This document shows positions 1 to 9,100 of a stretch of 19,719 nucleotides of DNA, in pieces. The number at the start of each line of letters is the position of its first letter. Position 1 is the stretch's first letter. A program made the position numbers and the translations under genes. The DNA is taken from assembly GCA_964568355.1 (NCBI GenBank), contig CAZMRK010000862.1:1-19719 (forward strand), given 5' to 3'. The notes under the pieces are model-generated. The model searched no databases. It saw only the letters and a program-made list of their open reading frames with translations, and had not been told where the DNA came from. Origin of the DNA: JAJPJX01 sp964568355 (lineage in GTDB: Bacteria > Acidobacteriota > Terriglobia > Bryobacterales > Bryobacteraceae).

Positions 1-18
1 AAGAAGGAATCGTAGATT

Positions 19-822
19 ATGAAGGAAAAACTCGTTCAGGCTTTCACAAATTTGGGCGATTCCATCATCGCTGCCGTCCCTAAGGTCGCGGTAGGGATTC
101 TTCTGATCATTGGCGCCTTGGTGGTCGCAAAGGTCATTGAGAAGGCTCTGCGCTACTTGCTGGCAAAAGTGCGATTCGATTCGCTCGTCGGCAAAGTTGG
201 GGTTGACCGAGCACTGCAGCGGTTAGGGATACGGCAGGAACTGACGCGGCTGATTCCTCGCCTTGTGTACTTTCTAATCCTTCTTTTGCTTGTGAAGACG
301 GCGGTGGACGCGCTCGGTCTAGTCGCAATCTCGAACGCCATCGGCACATTTTTCGGCTATCTGCCAAATATCGTCGCAGCTCTGCTTCTCCTGATATTAG
401 GGAGCGCCGTCGGGCAGTTTGCAGGCGAAACGATCGCTCAATCGGCCCAGGCTTCCGGCATCGATTTCGCGCCGGCGCTCGGCAAATTAGTCTCCGGCCT
501 GGTGATCTTCGTCTCCGCCATGATGGCAATTGCTCAATTGAAGATCGACACGGAGATCGTACGAATTGTCACAAGTTTCATTCTGGGAGCTGCGGCATTG
601 GCATTCGGCCTGTCTTTTGGCATTGGCACGCGGGATATCGTTCGAAACATTGCCGCGGGCTTCTACGTGCGGAAAATTCTCGTGATTGGCAGGCCGCTTG
701 AGGTTGCGGGACAACGTGGGGTCCTGCGAGCCATAACTGCCACCCACGTCATCATCCAGTCAGATGGCCAGGAGACGACGCTCGCCAACGCCGTCATCCT
801 GGATCAAGTGGCCAAACAGTGA
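19..822 (+). CDS. Small MscS-type mechanosensitive channel family protein
   Basis: A 267-residue inner-membrane protein that probably forms a pressure-gated or small-solute pore. Hydrophobic helices are visible at about residues 20-42, 80-100, 110-132, 150-172 and 183-205. The last runs into 'GIGTRDIVRNIAAGF', which resembles the pore-lining TM3 and following segment of MscS ('GLGTQDVVKNL...AG'). A short beta-rich tail (about residues 218-260) corresponds to the start of the MscS beta domain, but the large C-terminal vestibule is missing, so the protein is shorter than E. coli MscS. The N-terminal helices match the 'conserved TM helix' type found in many MscS-like proteins. The ATG is preceded by AAGGA about 10 nt upstream. 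It lies 70 bp before the crystallin gene on the same strand. The family call is fairly sure; channel activity is inferred. Confidence 0.8.
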   Translation: MKEKLVQAFTNLGDSIIAAVPKVAVGILLIIGALVVAKVIEKALRYLLAKVRFDSLVGKVGVDRALQRLGIRQELTRLIPRLVYFLILLLLVKTAVDALGLVAISNAIGTFFGYLPNIVAALLLLILGSAVGQFAGETIAQSAQASGIDFAPALGKLVSGLVIFVSAMMAIAQLKIDTEIVRIVTSFILGAAALAFGLSFGIGTRDIVRNIAAGFYVRKILVIGRPLEVAGQRGVLRAITATHVIIQSDGQETTLANAVILDQVAKQ

Positions 823-850
823 ATCGCGCGCACATCGAACTACGCTAGGC

Positions 851-859
851 TGGTAATAT
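851..859 (+). promoter_or_regulatory. Candidate extended -10 promoter element for the crystallin-like gene
   Basis: TGGTAATAT fits an extended -10 (TGn followed by TAATAT, 4 of 6 to TATAAT), 33 nt upstream of the ATG at 893. No convincing -35 is present at the usual distance, as expected if the TG extension substitutes for it. Placement between two same-strand genes suggests the secreted protein can be transcribed separately from the channel. Pattern-based only. Confidence 0.3.
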
Positions 860-892
860 CACTTCGATGTTTAGAGCACAATAGAGGAGTTT

Positions 893-1282
893 ATGAAACG
901 TATTCCATTCTTAGTTTGTCTTCTATCCGTTGCACTATTTGCCCAAAATCCTTGGGTCTATCGGGGACACCCCAATTGGGAACCTTCCTGGAATAAGCGG
1001 CCACTCCCGCGATCCGGTGCCTGTCTTTTCAAGGAAGCAGGATTCCAGGGGGACCATTTCTGTGTGAGTAGAGGCGATCGGCTCGACCGGCTGCCGGGAA
1101 ATTTTGGCGACAACATTTCCTCGCTCCAGCTCTTCGGCAACGCTCGGGCAACCGTCTTCAATGATCGCGACTTCCGCGGCGGAAGCGAGGAATTTCGCAG
1201 GAGTATTCCGGACCTCCGTACTCAGCGTTTTCGCGACGGGCACACCTGGAATAACCGCATCTCTTCACTGGTCGTGCGCTAA
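893..1282 (+). CDS. Secreted beta/gamma-crystallin domain protein (I36 inhibitor-like)
   Basis: A 129-residue exported protein. A signal peptide (residues 1-18, hydrophobic core 'FLVCLLSVALFAQ') precedes one crystallin domain made of two Greek-key motifs. Motif one spans about residues 43-81, with C44 and C57 placed for a disulfide. Motif two spans about 86-129. The calcium-binding consensus (N/D-N/D-x-x-S/T-S) is met by N120-N-R-I-S-S125 in motif two. In motif one it reads G72-D-N-I-S-S77, with glycine replacing the first acidic/amide ligand. Such domains occur in peptidase inhibitor family I36 and in microbial calcium-binding crystallins; the target here is unknown. The start is well supported by GAGGAG 4 nt before the ATG. 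It faces the TolC gene convergently, 249 bp away. Fold confident, role inferred. Confidence 0.8.
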   Translation: MKRIPFLVCLLSVALFAQNPWVYRGHPNWEPSWNKRPLPRSGACLFKEAGFQGDHFCVSRGDRLDRLPGNFGDNISSLQLFGNARATVFNDRDFRGGSEEFRRSIPDLRTQRFRDGHTWNNRISSLVVR

Positions 1283-1531
1283 ACCAGTTCGACGCCCAAT
1301 GGCTCGTAACGTTGTTAACGGCGCGCCGAACCGGTCGGCAAGCCTCCACCGACGCTAGCGACCTTTGCCTCCCGCCTCCTAAGCGCACGTAGCACTTCTC
1401 CGTGGAAGCCGAGTGGACCTTCGCGGATAGCACCGCCCGATTCGCGCACAGTACGACTCCAGTACAACCTTCGGCGAAAATGTCCGACGTTCCGCCGGAA
1501 GCGGGCACGAAGAGGGTCCATATCCACGCAG
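1283..1531. other. Convergent intergenic spacer, no gene recognised
   Basis: This 249-bp stretch separates the crystallin-like gene (plus) from the TolC-like gene (minus). Open frames run across it on both strands, but their translations are Arg/Ser-rich without recognisable motifs or ribosome binding sites. I see no strong GC hairpin followed by a T run, so no intrinsic terminator is called for either convergent unit. It may be decayed coding sequence. Confidence 0.4.
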
Positions 1532-2857
1532 TCAGCGGAGCGAGCCAATCGCGTATTGGAGCACCGCGTACTGGGTCTGGTAGTCGTACTTGGCGCTGGT
1601 GTTTTCGATCTCTGCCTGGGTCAGATTAAGCTGTGCCTGGGTGAGCTCGACTATGGAGCTGAGACCGAGCTTATAGCGGCCGTCGGCGAGTTGCATAGCC
1701 AGAGCGGCGCGGCGGAGAAGTTGCGCAGTAACATCCAATTGCTGGTATGCGGTCACAGAATTGGCCCAGGCGCTGCGGACGTCCCGGGCGATCCTTTGCT
1801 CGATATCGCGCAGGCGCTGATCGGCCGCCAGAGCACGGTAATGCGCCGCTGCGCGCCGGGCGGAGAACAGGTGGCCGTTGAAGATGGGGATCTCCACGTT
1901 CACTGCGGCACCTTCATAGTAGTTCGGGATCAAGCGTGGAGCGGTCTGTTGGTTGATGAACGGCAGCGCGCCGGCAACGGCGGTCAGGCTCACGGTGGGA
2001 TGGGAGAGGTCCTTTTCGGCGGCTTCATATTTGTAAGCGGCTTCGCTGCGGAGGTGCAGACTGACAGCTTCCGGGCGCTGGGCGATGGCTTGGGTAACGA
2101 GCGTTTCAGGATCTGGCGGGGGGCTGGGAGGCAGGACCTCCTCGACCAGATTGTAATTGCTGACCTGCTGCGCACCGAGAGCCTGCGTGAGATCGGCAAA
2201 TGCCTGCCGAACCCGGTCCTCAGACCGGATCTGGAGGAGTTTGGCCTCTGCGAGATAGGTATCAGCGAGGCCGACATCAAGTTGCGAACGGAGATTGTTC
2301 TTCGCCAGGGCGGTCACCTGATCAACGAGCAACTGGCGGGCGGCCACGGTTTCTGTCGAGACCTTGACCAGAGCCTGAGCGCGTAGTACCTCATAATAAG
2401 CCTGAGACACGCGAAGCAGAACGTCGTAGCGGGTGGCCTGGAGATTCTGCTGGCTGGCCTGAGCTTCCAAGCGGGAACTGGAGACCAGGTTGGGCGTACG
2501 GCCAGAATCGGTAATCAGTTGCGAGATCGTGACCCCCTGCCCGAAGCGATTAAACAGGCGGGAATCACTCAGGAAACCCGCGCCAATACGAGTTTGCGTA
2601 GGTGCTTGGGAGGCGGTGACATCGCCCTGAATATTTGGGTAATATGCAGCACGGCTCTCGACGACAACCTGATCGGCTTCCGAGGCCAAATCCTGGGCAC
2701 TCAGGACTTGCGGATGATTCTTCAGAGCCAAAGCCCGGGCTTCCTGGATGGTAAAGCGTGTCGGCGGATTTTGAGCCGCTGCGCAGAATGGCATGAGCAG
2801 GAGTATGCTCGTCGGGATCAATAGGATGCTTTGCGAAGTCATAGTTTGTCTTGCCAT
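1532..2857 (-). CDS. TolC family outer membrane efflux protein
   Basis: A 441-residue outer-membrane channel, the exit duct of the tripartite pump encoded upstream. A signal peptide is visible up to about residue 28 ('LLMPFCAAAQNP'). Two outer membrane efflux repeats follow: 'FTIQEARALALKNHPQVLSAQ' opens the first, and 'IPIFNGHLFSARRAAAHYRALAADQRLRD' with 'QLADGRYKLGLSSIVELTQAQLNLTQAEI' belong to the second. The latter 'YKLGLSS..EL..AQ.N' is a hallmark of the family. Length fits TolC/OprM-like proteins. The start at 2857 has AGGGG upstream; an in-frame ATG five codons later gives an equally good signal peptide. It lies only 13 bp after the permease stop, as last gene of the leftward operon. 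Substrate unknown. Confidence 0.92.
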   Translation of the reverse strand: MARQTMTSQSILLIPTSILLLMPFCAAAQNPPTRFTIQEARALALKNHPQVLSAQDLASEADQVVVESRAAYYPNIQGDVTASQAPTQTRIGAGFLSDSRLFNRFGQGVTISQLITDSGRTPNLVSSSRLEAQASQQNLQATRYDVLLRVSQAYYEVLRAQALVKVSTETVAARQLLVDQVTALAKNNLRSQLDVGLADTYLAEAKLLQIRSEDRVRQAFADLTQALGAQQVSNYNLVEEVLPPSPPPDPETLVTQAIAQRPEAVSLHLRSEAAYKYEAAEKDLSHPTVSLTAVAGALPFINQQTAPRLIPNYYEGAAVNVEIPIFNGHLFSARRAAAHYRALAADQRLRDIEQRIARDVRSAWANSVTAYQQLDVTAQLLRRAALAMQLADGRYKLGLSSIVELTQAQLNLTQAEIENTSAKYDYQTQYAVLQYAIGSLR

Positions 2858-2870
2858 GTTCGGAGCCCCT

Positions 2871-5800
2871 CTATTGAGCCGGTTGACTCTCCTGCCGCCG
2901 GCGCCTGCCGTATACCAGCAGGTAGGCCGCGGGAACGATAAAGACGGTCAGCACGACGGATGAAGTGAGGCCTCCGATAATGGCACGAGCCATGGGTGCA
3001 TACTGTTCCGCGCCAGTTCCCAGTTTCATGGCCATGGGAATCATCCCGATGATGGTGGCCAGCGAGGTCATCAGAATGGGGCGAAGGCGCACACGGCAGG
3101 CGGTGATGACCGCATCGCTCACGGAGAGCCCCTGTTCTTCCAGGCGATGAGCAAAGTCGACGATCAGGATGCTGTTGGAATCCGCAATTCCAATCAGCAT
3201 GAGGACGCCCATCAACGACATGACATTGAGGGTGGAGTGGGTGAGCGGCAGGATAATCAAAACCCCGACAAAGCCCATGGGGATGGCAAGCATGATCAGA
3301 AAGGGATCCACGAACGACCGGAACTGGGCTACCAGAATGAGAAACAGCAGAATGAACGACAGCGAGAAGCCGAAGGCAAAACTTTTGAACGACTCGTTCA
3401 TGTTCTGCACCATGCCGCGCAGGTCGACACGCACATTGGAGGGCAGCTTGAGGGAGTTCAAAACGTCGCGGATTGCCTCGCTGGGCTTGCCCAGATCTTC
3501 ACCGGACGGGGTGACATACAGATCGACCACGCGCTGAATCTGATAGTGATCGAACTCGGTAGCGCTTTGGGCGTACTCTAGTTTCACGACGTTATCGAGC
3601 GCGGTGGTGGACTTTACGACGGGCAGATGATGGGCGAAGGCGTACCCATCGACGCCATCGAGATGTGCGGTTCGCAGCGGAATCTGACGCAAGTCGAGAA
3701 GGTCATGAATGGCGGATTTGCCTTGTTCGAAGAACTGGACAGTGAGAAAGTAATCATTGCCGGTTTTGTAGTCTACCCAGTAGTTGGGTGCGATCATAGT
3801 GTTGGAATTGAGGGCTGTGATCACGTTATCCACGATGTCTTTCTGCGTCAGGCCCATCTCCCCGGCATGAACGCGGTCCACATTGAGGCGGATGGCGGGG
3901 TAGTTCATGTCCTGTGGAATGTAAACGGAGCCAACACCGGGGATACTGCGGATGCGGGCGGCGAGGTCCTGGGCGATGCCATAAACCCGCTGGATGTCTT
4001 TGCCGCTGAACTGGACATCAATAGGCGCCAGCATGCCCATATTCAGGATAGAATCCACCATCGATCCGCTGGTGAAAAAGGTGCGCACGTCCGGGTAACG
4101 CGCGGCGATGGCGCTTTTTACGCGGTCCATGTATTCGAAGCTGCTGACGTCGTGGTCGCGAGTGAGCTGGGCCTGAATGGTGGCAGTATAGGAGCCCGCA
4201 TTGTTGGTATAGAGGGAAGAAAAATCATTGACGACGCCAATATTGGAGACGACCATATTGAGGTCTTTGGAATGGACCTCATGGCGAATGAGGTCTTCTA
4301 TGCGGGCAGCGTACTGCTCGGTGCGCTCGATGCGGCTTCCAGTGGGCACCTTCACGTTGATTGCGAACTGGCCCGCATCGGTTTGCGGAAAGAAAGCCAG
4401 ACCGAGAAACGGGTAGATGGCCAGACTGCCAATGAATATGCCCATCAATAGTGCGACGGTCCAGGCAGGACGGCGGAGAGCGAAGCGCACAGAGCGTTCG
4501 TAGTAGTCTAACACCCAACTAAAGCCACGATTGAAGGCGGCATTGAAGCGGCTTCCCCATGACGAATGTCTGGGGGCACCGGCACCTTCAGGCGGATATC
4601 CTTCCGCGGCGTGCTGGACACTCTTGAGGAACCGGGAGCAGAACAGCGGGATGACCGTCATGGCGACCACAAAGGAAGCCAGCAGCGAAAGCGAGAACGC
4701 CAGGGCCAGGGCGGAGAACAGGAATTTACTGACCCCGAAAAGGAAGGTCACAGGGAAGAAGTCGACCACATCAACCAGTGTCGCGGCAAGCACCGCAAGG
4801 TTGACCTCCTGGCCACCTACCTCGGCAGCAACAGCGGGAAGGGCCCCCATTTCGAGGTGTCGGTAGATATTTTCGAGCGAGATGACCGAGTTGTCAATGA
4901 CGCGCGAAAAGGCTAGCGCGAGACCTCCCAGGATCATGGTGTTGACCGTGCTGCCCATCATAAACAGCACGACGAAGGTCGCCAAGGCTGAAAGCGGAAT
5001 GGAAAGCAGCACGGCGGATGTGGCACGCAAACTCCCCAGGAAGATCAAAATCATGAGGCTGGTGAGGACGAGGCCGATGGCGCCTTCGTGCAGCACGGTC
5101 TCGAGAGCCTCTTTCACGTATACCGACTGGTCGAAGACGATATCGGTCTTCAACTGTTTGGGAAGGTCGAACAGGTGGCCCAGGAGCCCGCGAAGGTCGT
5201 TGACGACCTGGATGGTATTGGTGTCCCCTCCCTGCTTCATAATGGGGATGTAAGTAGAACGCTGACCATCCACACGGACCACGTTGTATTGGATCTGATG
5301 AGCGTCCTCTGCGTGGCCCACATCTCCGATGGTGGCCCAACTGGTACCTACCGTCTTGATGGGGATCTGGTTCAGCTCTTGCATATTCTGAACCATGGCA
5401 TTGGAGTAGACGTAGTAGTCAAATGGACCGACTTTTACGTCGCCGGCAGGCAGGATGAGGTTGGACCGATTCACCGACCGGACGACATCCATGGGGCTTA
5501 ATTGGCGGGAGGCCAGCTTATACGGATCCACATAGACCATGATTTGGCGATACATGCCGCCGAATGGGGGTGGGATGGTCGCCCCCTTAACTACCGCGAT
5601 CTGGTTGCGGATCTGGAACTGCGCCAAGTCATGCAGTTGGGTTTCGTTAAGCCCATCGCCCTTGACGGTGACCAGGCAGACCGGCAGGCTGGAAGCGTCA
5701 AACTTCAGCACCACCGGCGGGAGCGTTCCCGGGGGTAAGCGCTTGAGGTCAGCCAGTGCCAGATTGGACAACTGCGTTACATCGGCATCTGCATCCGTCC

Positions 5801-6086
5801 CAGGCTGAAAGAAAACCTTGATCATGCTCACGCCTAGCAAGGACCGTGATTCCATGTGGTCGATGCCGCTGGCAATTGTGAACCAGCGCTCGAGCGGGTT
5901 AGTGATATCGGTCTCAATATCCTCCGGCGGCATGCCGGAGTAGAAGGTCGCTACCACAACTTCAGGCAGGTTAATAGCAGGAAACAGATCTACTGGCATG
6001 CGAACCAAGCTGGTGATGCCGATTACGACCAAGGCCAGGCAGATGACGATGATGAAGTACGGATTACGGATGGAAAATCTCGGCAT
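2871..6086 (-). CDS. RND efflux permease, paralogue A (HAE1/AcrB-like)
   Basis: A 1071-residue inner-membrane, proton-driven drug/solute exporter subunit with the usual RND plan: TM1 at about 11-27, first periplasmic porter/docking region (28-330), TM2-TM6 (about 333-485), a cytoplasmic linker, TM7 (543-562), second periplasmic region, and TM8-TM12 (904-1060). RND landmarks include 'PVDLFPAINLPEV', 'MPPEDIE', 'NPLER', 'PTGSRI' and 'RLRPILMTSLATIIGMIPMA'. TM4 reads S394-R-V-I-D398-N399, where AcrB has Asp407-Asp408. TM10 reads A968-D-S970-N, where AcrB has Lys940. TM5 has Asp439 and Asp442, which paralogue B lacks. By eye it is roughly 85% identical to paralogue B. It sits 90 bp downstream of B and 13 bp upstream of the TolC gene. 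Substrate cannot be told from sequence. Confidence 0.95.
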   Translation of the reverse strand: MPRFSIRNPYFIIVICLALVVIGITSLVRMPVDLFPAINLPEVVVATFYSGMPPEDIETDITNPLERWFTIASGIDHMESRSLLGVSMIKVFFQPGTDADADVTQLSNLALADLKRLPPGTLPPVVLKFDASSLPVCLVTVKGDGLNETQLHDLAQFQIRNQIAVVKGATIPPPFGGMYRQIMVYVDPYKLASRQLSPMDVVRSVNRSNLILPAGDVKVGPFDYYVYSNAMVQNMQELNQIPIKTVGTSWATIGDVGHAEDAHQIQYNVVRVDGQRSTYIPIMKQGGDTNTIQVVNDLRGLLGHLFDLPKQLKTDIVFDQSVYVKEALETVLHEGAIGLVLTSLMILIFLGSLRATSAVLLSIPLSALATFVVLFMMGSTVNTMILGGLALAFSRVIDNSVISLENIYRHLEMGALPAVAAEVGGQEVNLAVLAATLVDVVDFFPVTFLFGVSKFLFSALALAFSLSLLASFVVAMTVIPLFCSRFLKSVQHAAEGYPPEGAGAPRHSSWGSRFNAAFNRGFSWVLDYYERSVRFALRRPAWTVALLMGIFIGSLAIYPFLGLAFFPQTDAGQFAINVKVPTGSRIERTEQYAARIEDLIRHEVHSKDLNMVVSNIGVVNDFSSLYTNNAGSYTATIQAQLTRDHDVSSFEYMDRVKSAIAARYPDVRTFFTSGSMVDSILNMGMLAPIDVQFSGKDIQRVYGIAQDLAARIRSIPGVGSVYIPQDMNYPAIRLNVDRVHAGEMGLTQKDIVDNVITALNSNTMIAPNYWVDYKTGNDYFLTVQFFEQGKSAIHDLLDLRQIPLRTAHLDGVDGYAFAHHLPVVKSTTALDNVVKLEYAQSATEFDHYQIQRVVDLYVTPSGEDLGKPSEAIRDVLNSLKLPSNVRVDLRGMVQNMNESFKSFAFGFSLSFILLFLILVAQFRSFVDPFLIMLAIPMGFVGVLIILPLTHSTLNVMSLMGVLMLIGIADSNSILIVDFAHRLEEQGLSVSDAVITACRVRLRPILMTSLATIIGMIPMAMKLGTGAEQYAPMARAIIGGLTSSVVLTVFIVPAAYLLVYGRRRRQESQPAQ

Positions 6087-6176
6087 AGCGTGCTTTAGGA
6101 TCCGGCTGAGGAACTAACTCCAGGATGATCGGTTCTAAAATGGCAACGAATGTCATGAGGTCAAGCGCCTTCGGTG
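6087..6176 (-). other. Spacer between the two RND permease genes
   Basis: A 90-bp gap, the longest inside the operon. On the minus strand it contains TTGACC (6159-6164), a fair -35-like hexamer, but the sequence at the matching -10 distance (around 6136-6142) is poor. The ATG of paralogue A has only a weak purine-rich stretch before it. No hairpin stands out. The gap is large enough for an internal promoter or processing site, but none is convincingly visible. Confidence 0.3.
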
Positions 6177-9100
6177 TTATGCCTGTGGCTCAGTGCGTTT
6201 TCTGTCGTACACCAACACATACGCAGCCGGCACGATGAAGACCGTCAGAATTACCGAAGACGTCAGCCCACCGATGATGGCGCGAGCCATTGGCGCGTAC
6301 TGCTCGGCGCCAGTTCCCAACTTCATTGCCATCGGAATCATTCCGATGATGGTAGCGAGCGAAGTCATCAGGATCGGCCGCAGTCGCACACGGCAGGCCG
6401 TGATCACCGCATCGGTGACGGAGAGCCGCTGCTCTCGCAAACGATGGGCGAAGTCCACAATCAGAATGCTATTGGAATCGGCGGTCCCGATCAGCATCAA
6501 CACACCCATAAGCGACATCACATTTAAGGTGGAGTGCGTCAGTGGCAAGACGATCAAAACACCGACAAAACCCATGGGAATGGCCAACATGATCAGGAAT
6601 GGATCGATGAATGACCGGAACTGGGCGACCAGGATGAGATACAGCAGCACAAACGAGAGAATGAAGCCGTAGGCGAAGCTTTTGAACGATTCATTCATGT
6701 TCTGCACCATTCCGCGCAGGTTCACGCGAACATTGGCCGGCAGCTTCAGACTGGCCAGAACGTCCTGAATCGCCGTCCGCGGCTTGCCTAATTCTTCGCC
6801 GGAGGGAGTCACATATAAGTCGACGACACGCTGGATCTGATAGTGATCGTATTCCGTAGCGCTTTGGGTATACTGCAGATTGATCACATTACGAAGCGCT
6901 GTAGTTGGCTTTCCCAAGGGTCGGGGAGATGCAGATACATGCTCCCCGTTATCGGGATCCGCGGTAGAGTAGGTCCCGAGAGGGATCTGCTGCAAGTCGA
7001 GCATGTTGTGGATGGCTCCCTTGCCGTTTTCAAAATATTGGACGGTTAGGAAGTAATCATTGCCCGTTTTATAATCCACCCAGTAGTTCGGTGCGATCAT
7101 CGTATTCGAGTTCAATGCTGTGATCACGTTGTCTACAATGGTGTCCTGGCTGAGGCCCATCTCCGCAGCATGGACACGATCTATGTTGAGACGGACTGCT
7201 GGGTAGTTCATGTCCTGTGGGATATAGACCGAGCCGACACCGGGGATGTGGCGGATGCGGCTCGCCAGGTCTTGGGCAATCTTATAGATGGCTCCGATAT
7301 CCTTGCCGCTGAGTTGGACATCGATGGGCGCCAGCATGCCCATGTTCAGGATGGCATCCACCATCGATCCGCTGGTGAAGAACGTGCGCACATCCGGGTA
7401 GCGTGTGGCGATCGCATCTCTCACTCGGTCTATATATTCGAAGCTGCTGATTTTATGATCGCGTGTCAGTTGAGCCTGCACGGTAGCGGTGTAAGAGCCT
7501 GCGTTAGTGGTGTAGAGGGACGAGAAATCGTTGACCACCCCGATATTTGAGACCACCATGTTCAGGTCCTTGGGTTTGACCTGCTGGCGGATAATGTCTT
7601 CAATGCGAGCCACATATCGTTCAGTGCGGTCGATGCGACTGCCTGTAGGAACCTTCACGTTGATAGAGAACTGGCCAGCATCGGTTTGTGGAAAGAAAGC
7701 GAGCCCCAGAAAGGGATAAATAGCTAGGCTGGCCACAAACACACCAGTCAACAGGACGACGGTCCAAGCGGGACGCTGCAATGCCAGACGTACGGAGCGC
7801 TCATAGACATCAAGGACTCGGTTGAAGCCACGATTAAAAGCGAGGTTAAGCCGGCTTCCCAGGGACGCGCGCCGGCGAGGTGGGGGGCCCTCGGTGGAGG
7901 GAGCATGCGGACGGTGGGCACCTTCCATGCTTCGCAGAAATCTGGAGCAAAATAGCGGGATGACTGTCATCGCCACAACAAAGGAAGCCAGCAGCGAAAG
8001 AGAGAATGCGAGTGCCAGGGCTGAAAACAGGAACTTGCTCACGCCGAACAGGAACACAACCGGGAAGAAGCATACGACTCCTACGAGTGTGGCGGCCAGC
8101 ACGGCGAGACTGACCTCCTGCCCACCCAACTCGGCGGCCGTGGAAGGGAGCGCGCCCGTTTCGAGGTGTCGATAGATATTTTCGAGCGAGATCACAGAAT
8201 TATCGATCACGCGCGAAAACGCCAACGCCAACCCGCCCAGAATCATGGTATTGATCGTGCTGCCCATCATGAAGAGCACGACGAACGTCGCCAAAGCCGA
8301 AAGTGGAATAGAAAGCAACACCGCCGAGGTAGCCCGCATGCTTCCCAGAAAAATCAGGATCATGAGGCTGGTGAGGATTAGTCCTATAGCGCCCTCGTGT
8401 AAGACGGTTTCCAAGGCTTCTCTCACGTACACCGACTGATCGAAGACGATGTCGGTCTTCAACTGTTTGGGGAGATCGAATAGACGCCCGAGCAGGTTGC
8501 GCAGATCACTCACGACCTGCAGAGTATTAGTGTCGCCACCCTGCTTCATAATTGGAATATAGGTGGAGCGTTGGCCATCTACCCGTACCGCGTTGTATTG
8601 GATCTGATGGGAGTCTTCGGCGTGACCAACATCGCCGATTGTGGTCCAACTGGTGCCGATGGTTTTAATAGGGAGTTGGTTCAGCTCCTGCACGTTCTGA
8701 ACCATGGCGTTGGAGTACACGTAGTAGTCGAATGGGCCAAGTTTCACGTCGCCGGCAGGCAGAATGAGGTTGGATTGATTGACGGACTGAACCACGTCCA
8801 TGGGACTCAACTGGCGCGAAGCCAGCTTATAGGGGTCCACATAGACCATGATCTGGCGATACATGCCGCCGAACGGAGGCGGGATCGTGGCCCCCTTGAC
8901 CACGGCAATTTGGTTGCGGATCTGGAACTGCGCCAGGTCGTGCAGTTGGGTTTCGTTGAGCCCTTCCCCCTTGACGGTGACCAGGCAGACCGGCAAGCTG
9001 GAGGCGTCGAATTTCAGCACCACCGGCGGGAGGGTTCCAGGTGGCAGCCGCTTTAGGTCAGCCAGAGCCAGATTGGATAACTGCGTGACGGCGGCGTTCG

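Noticed and set aside
1556..2386. 276-codon plus-strand open frame
   Set aside because: It is antisense to the TolC-type gene, whose protein has clear family motifs; the plus-strand translation has none.
3627..4451. 274-codon plus-strand open frame, with a similar one at 7170-7550
   Set aside because: Antisense shadows of the two RND permeases; they look alike only because the permeases are paralogues.
6136..6164. Internal promoter between the RND genes (TTGACC on the minus strand)
   Set aside because: The -35 is fair but none of the spacings of 16-18 bp gives more than 3 of 6 matches at -10.
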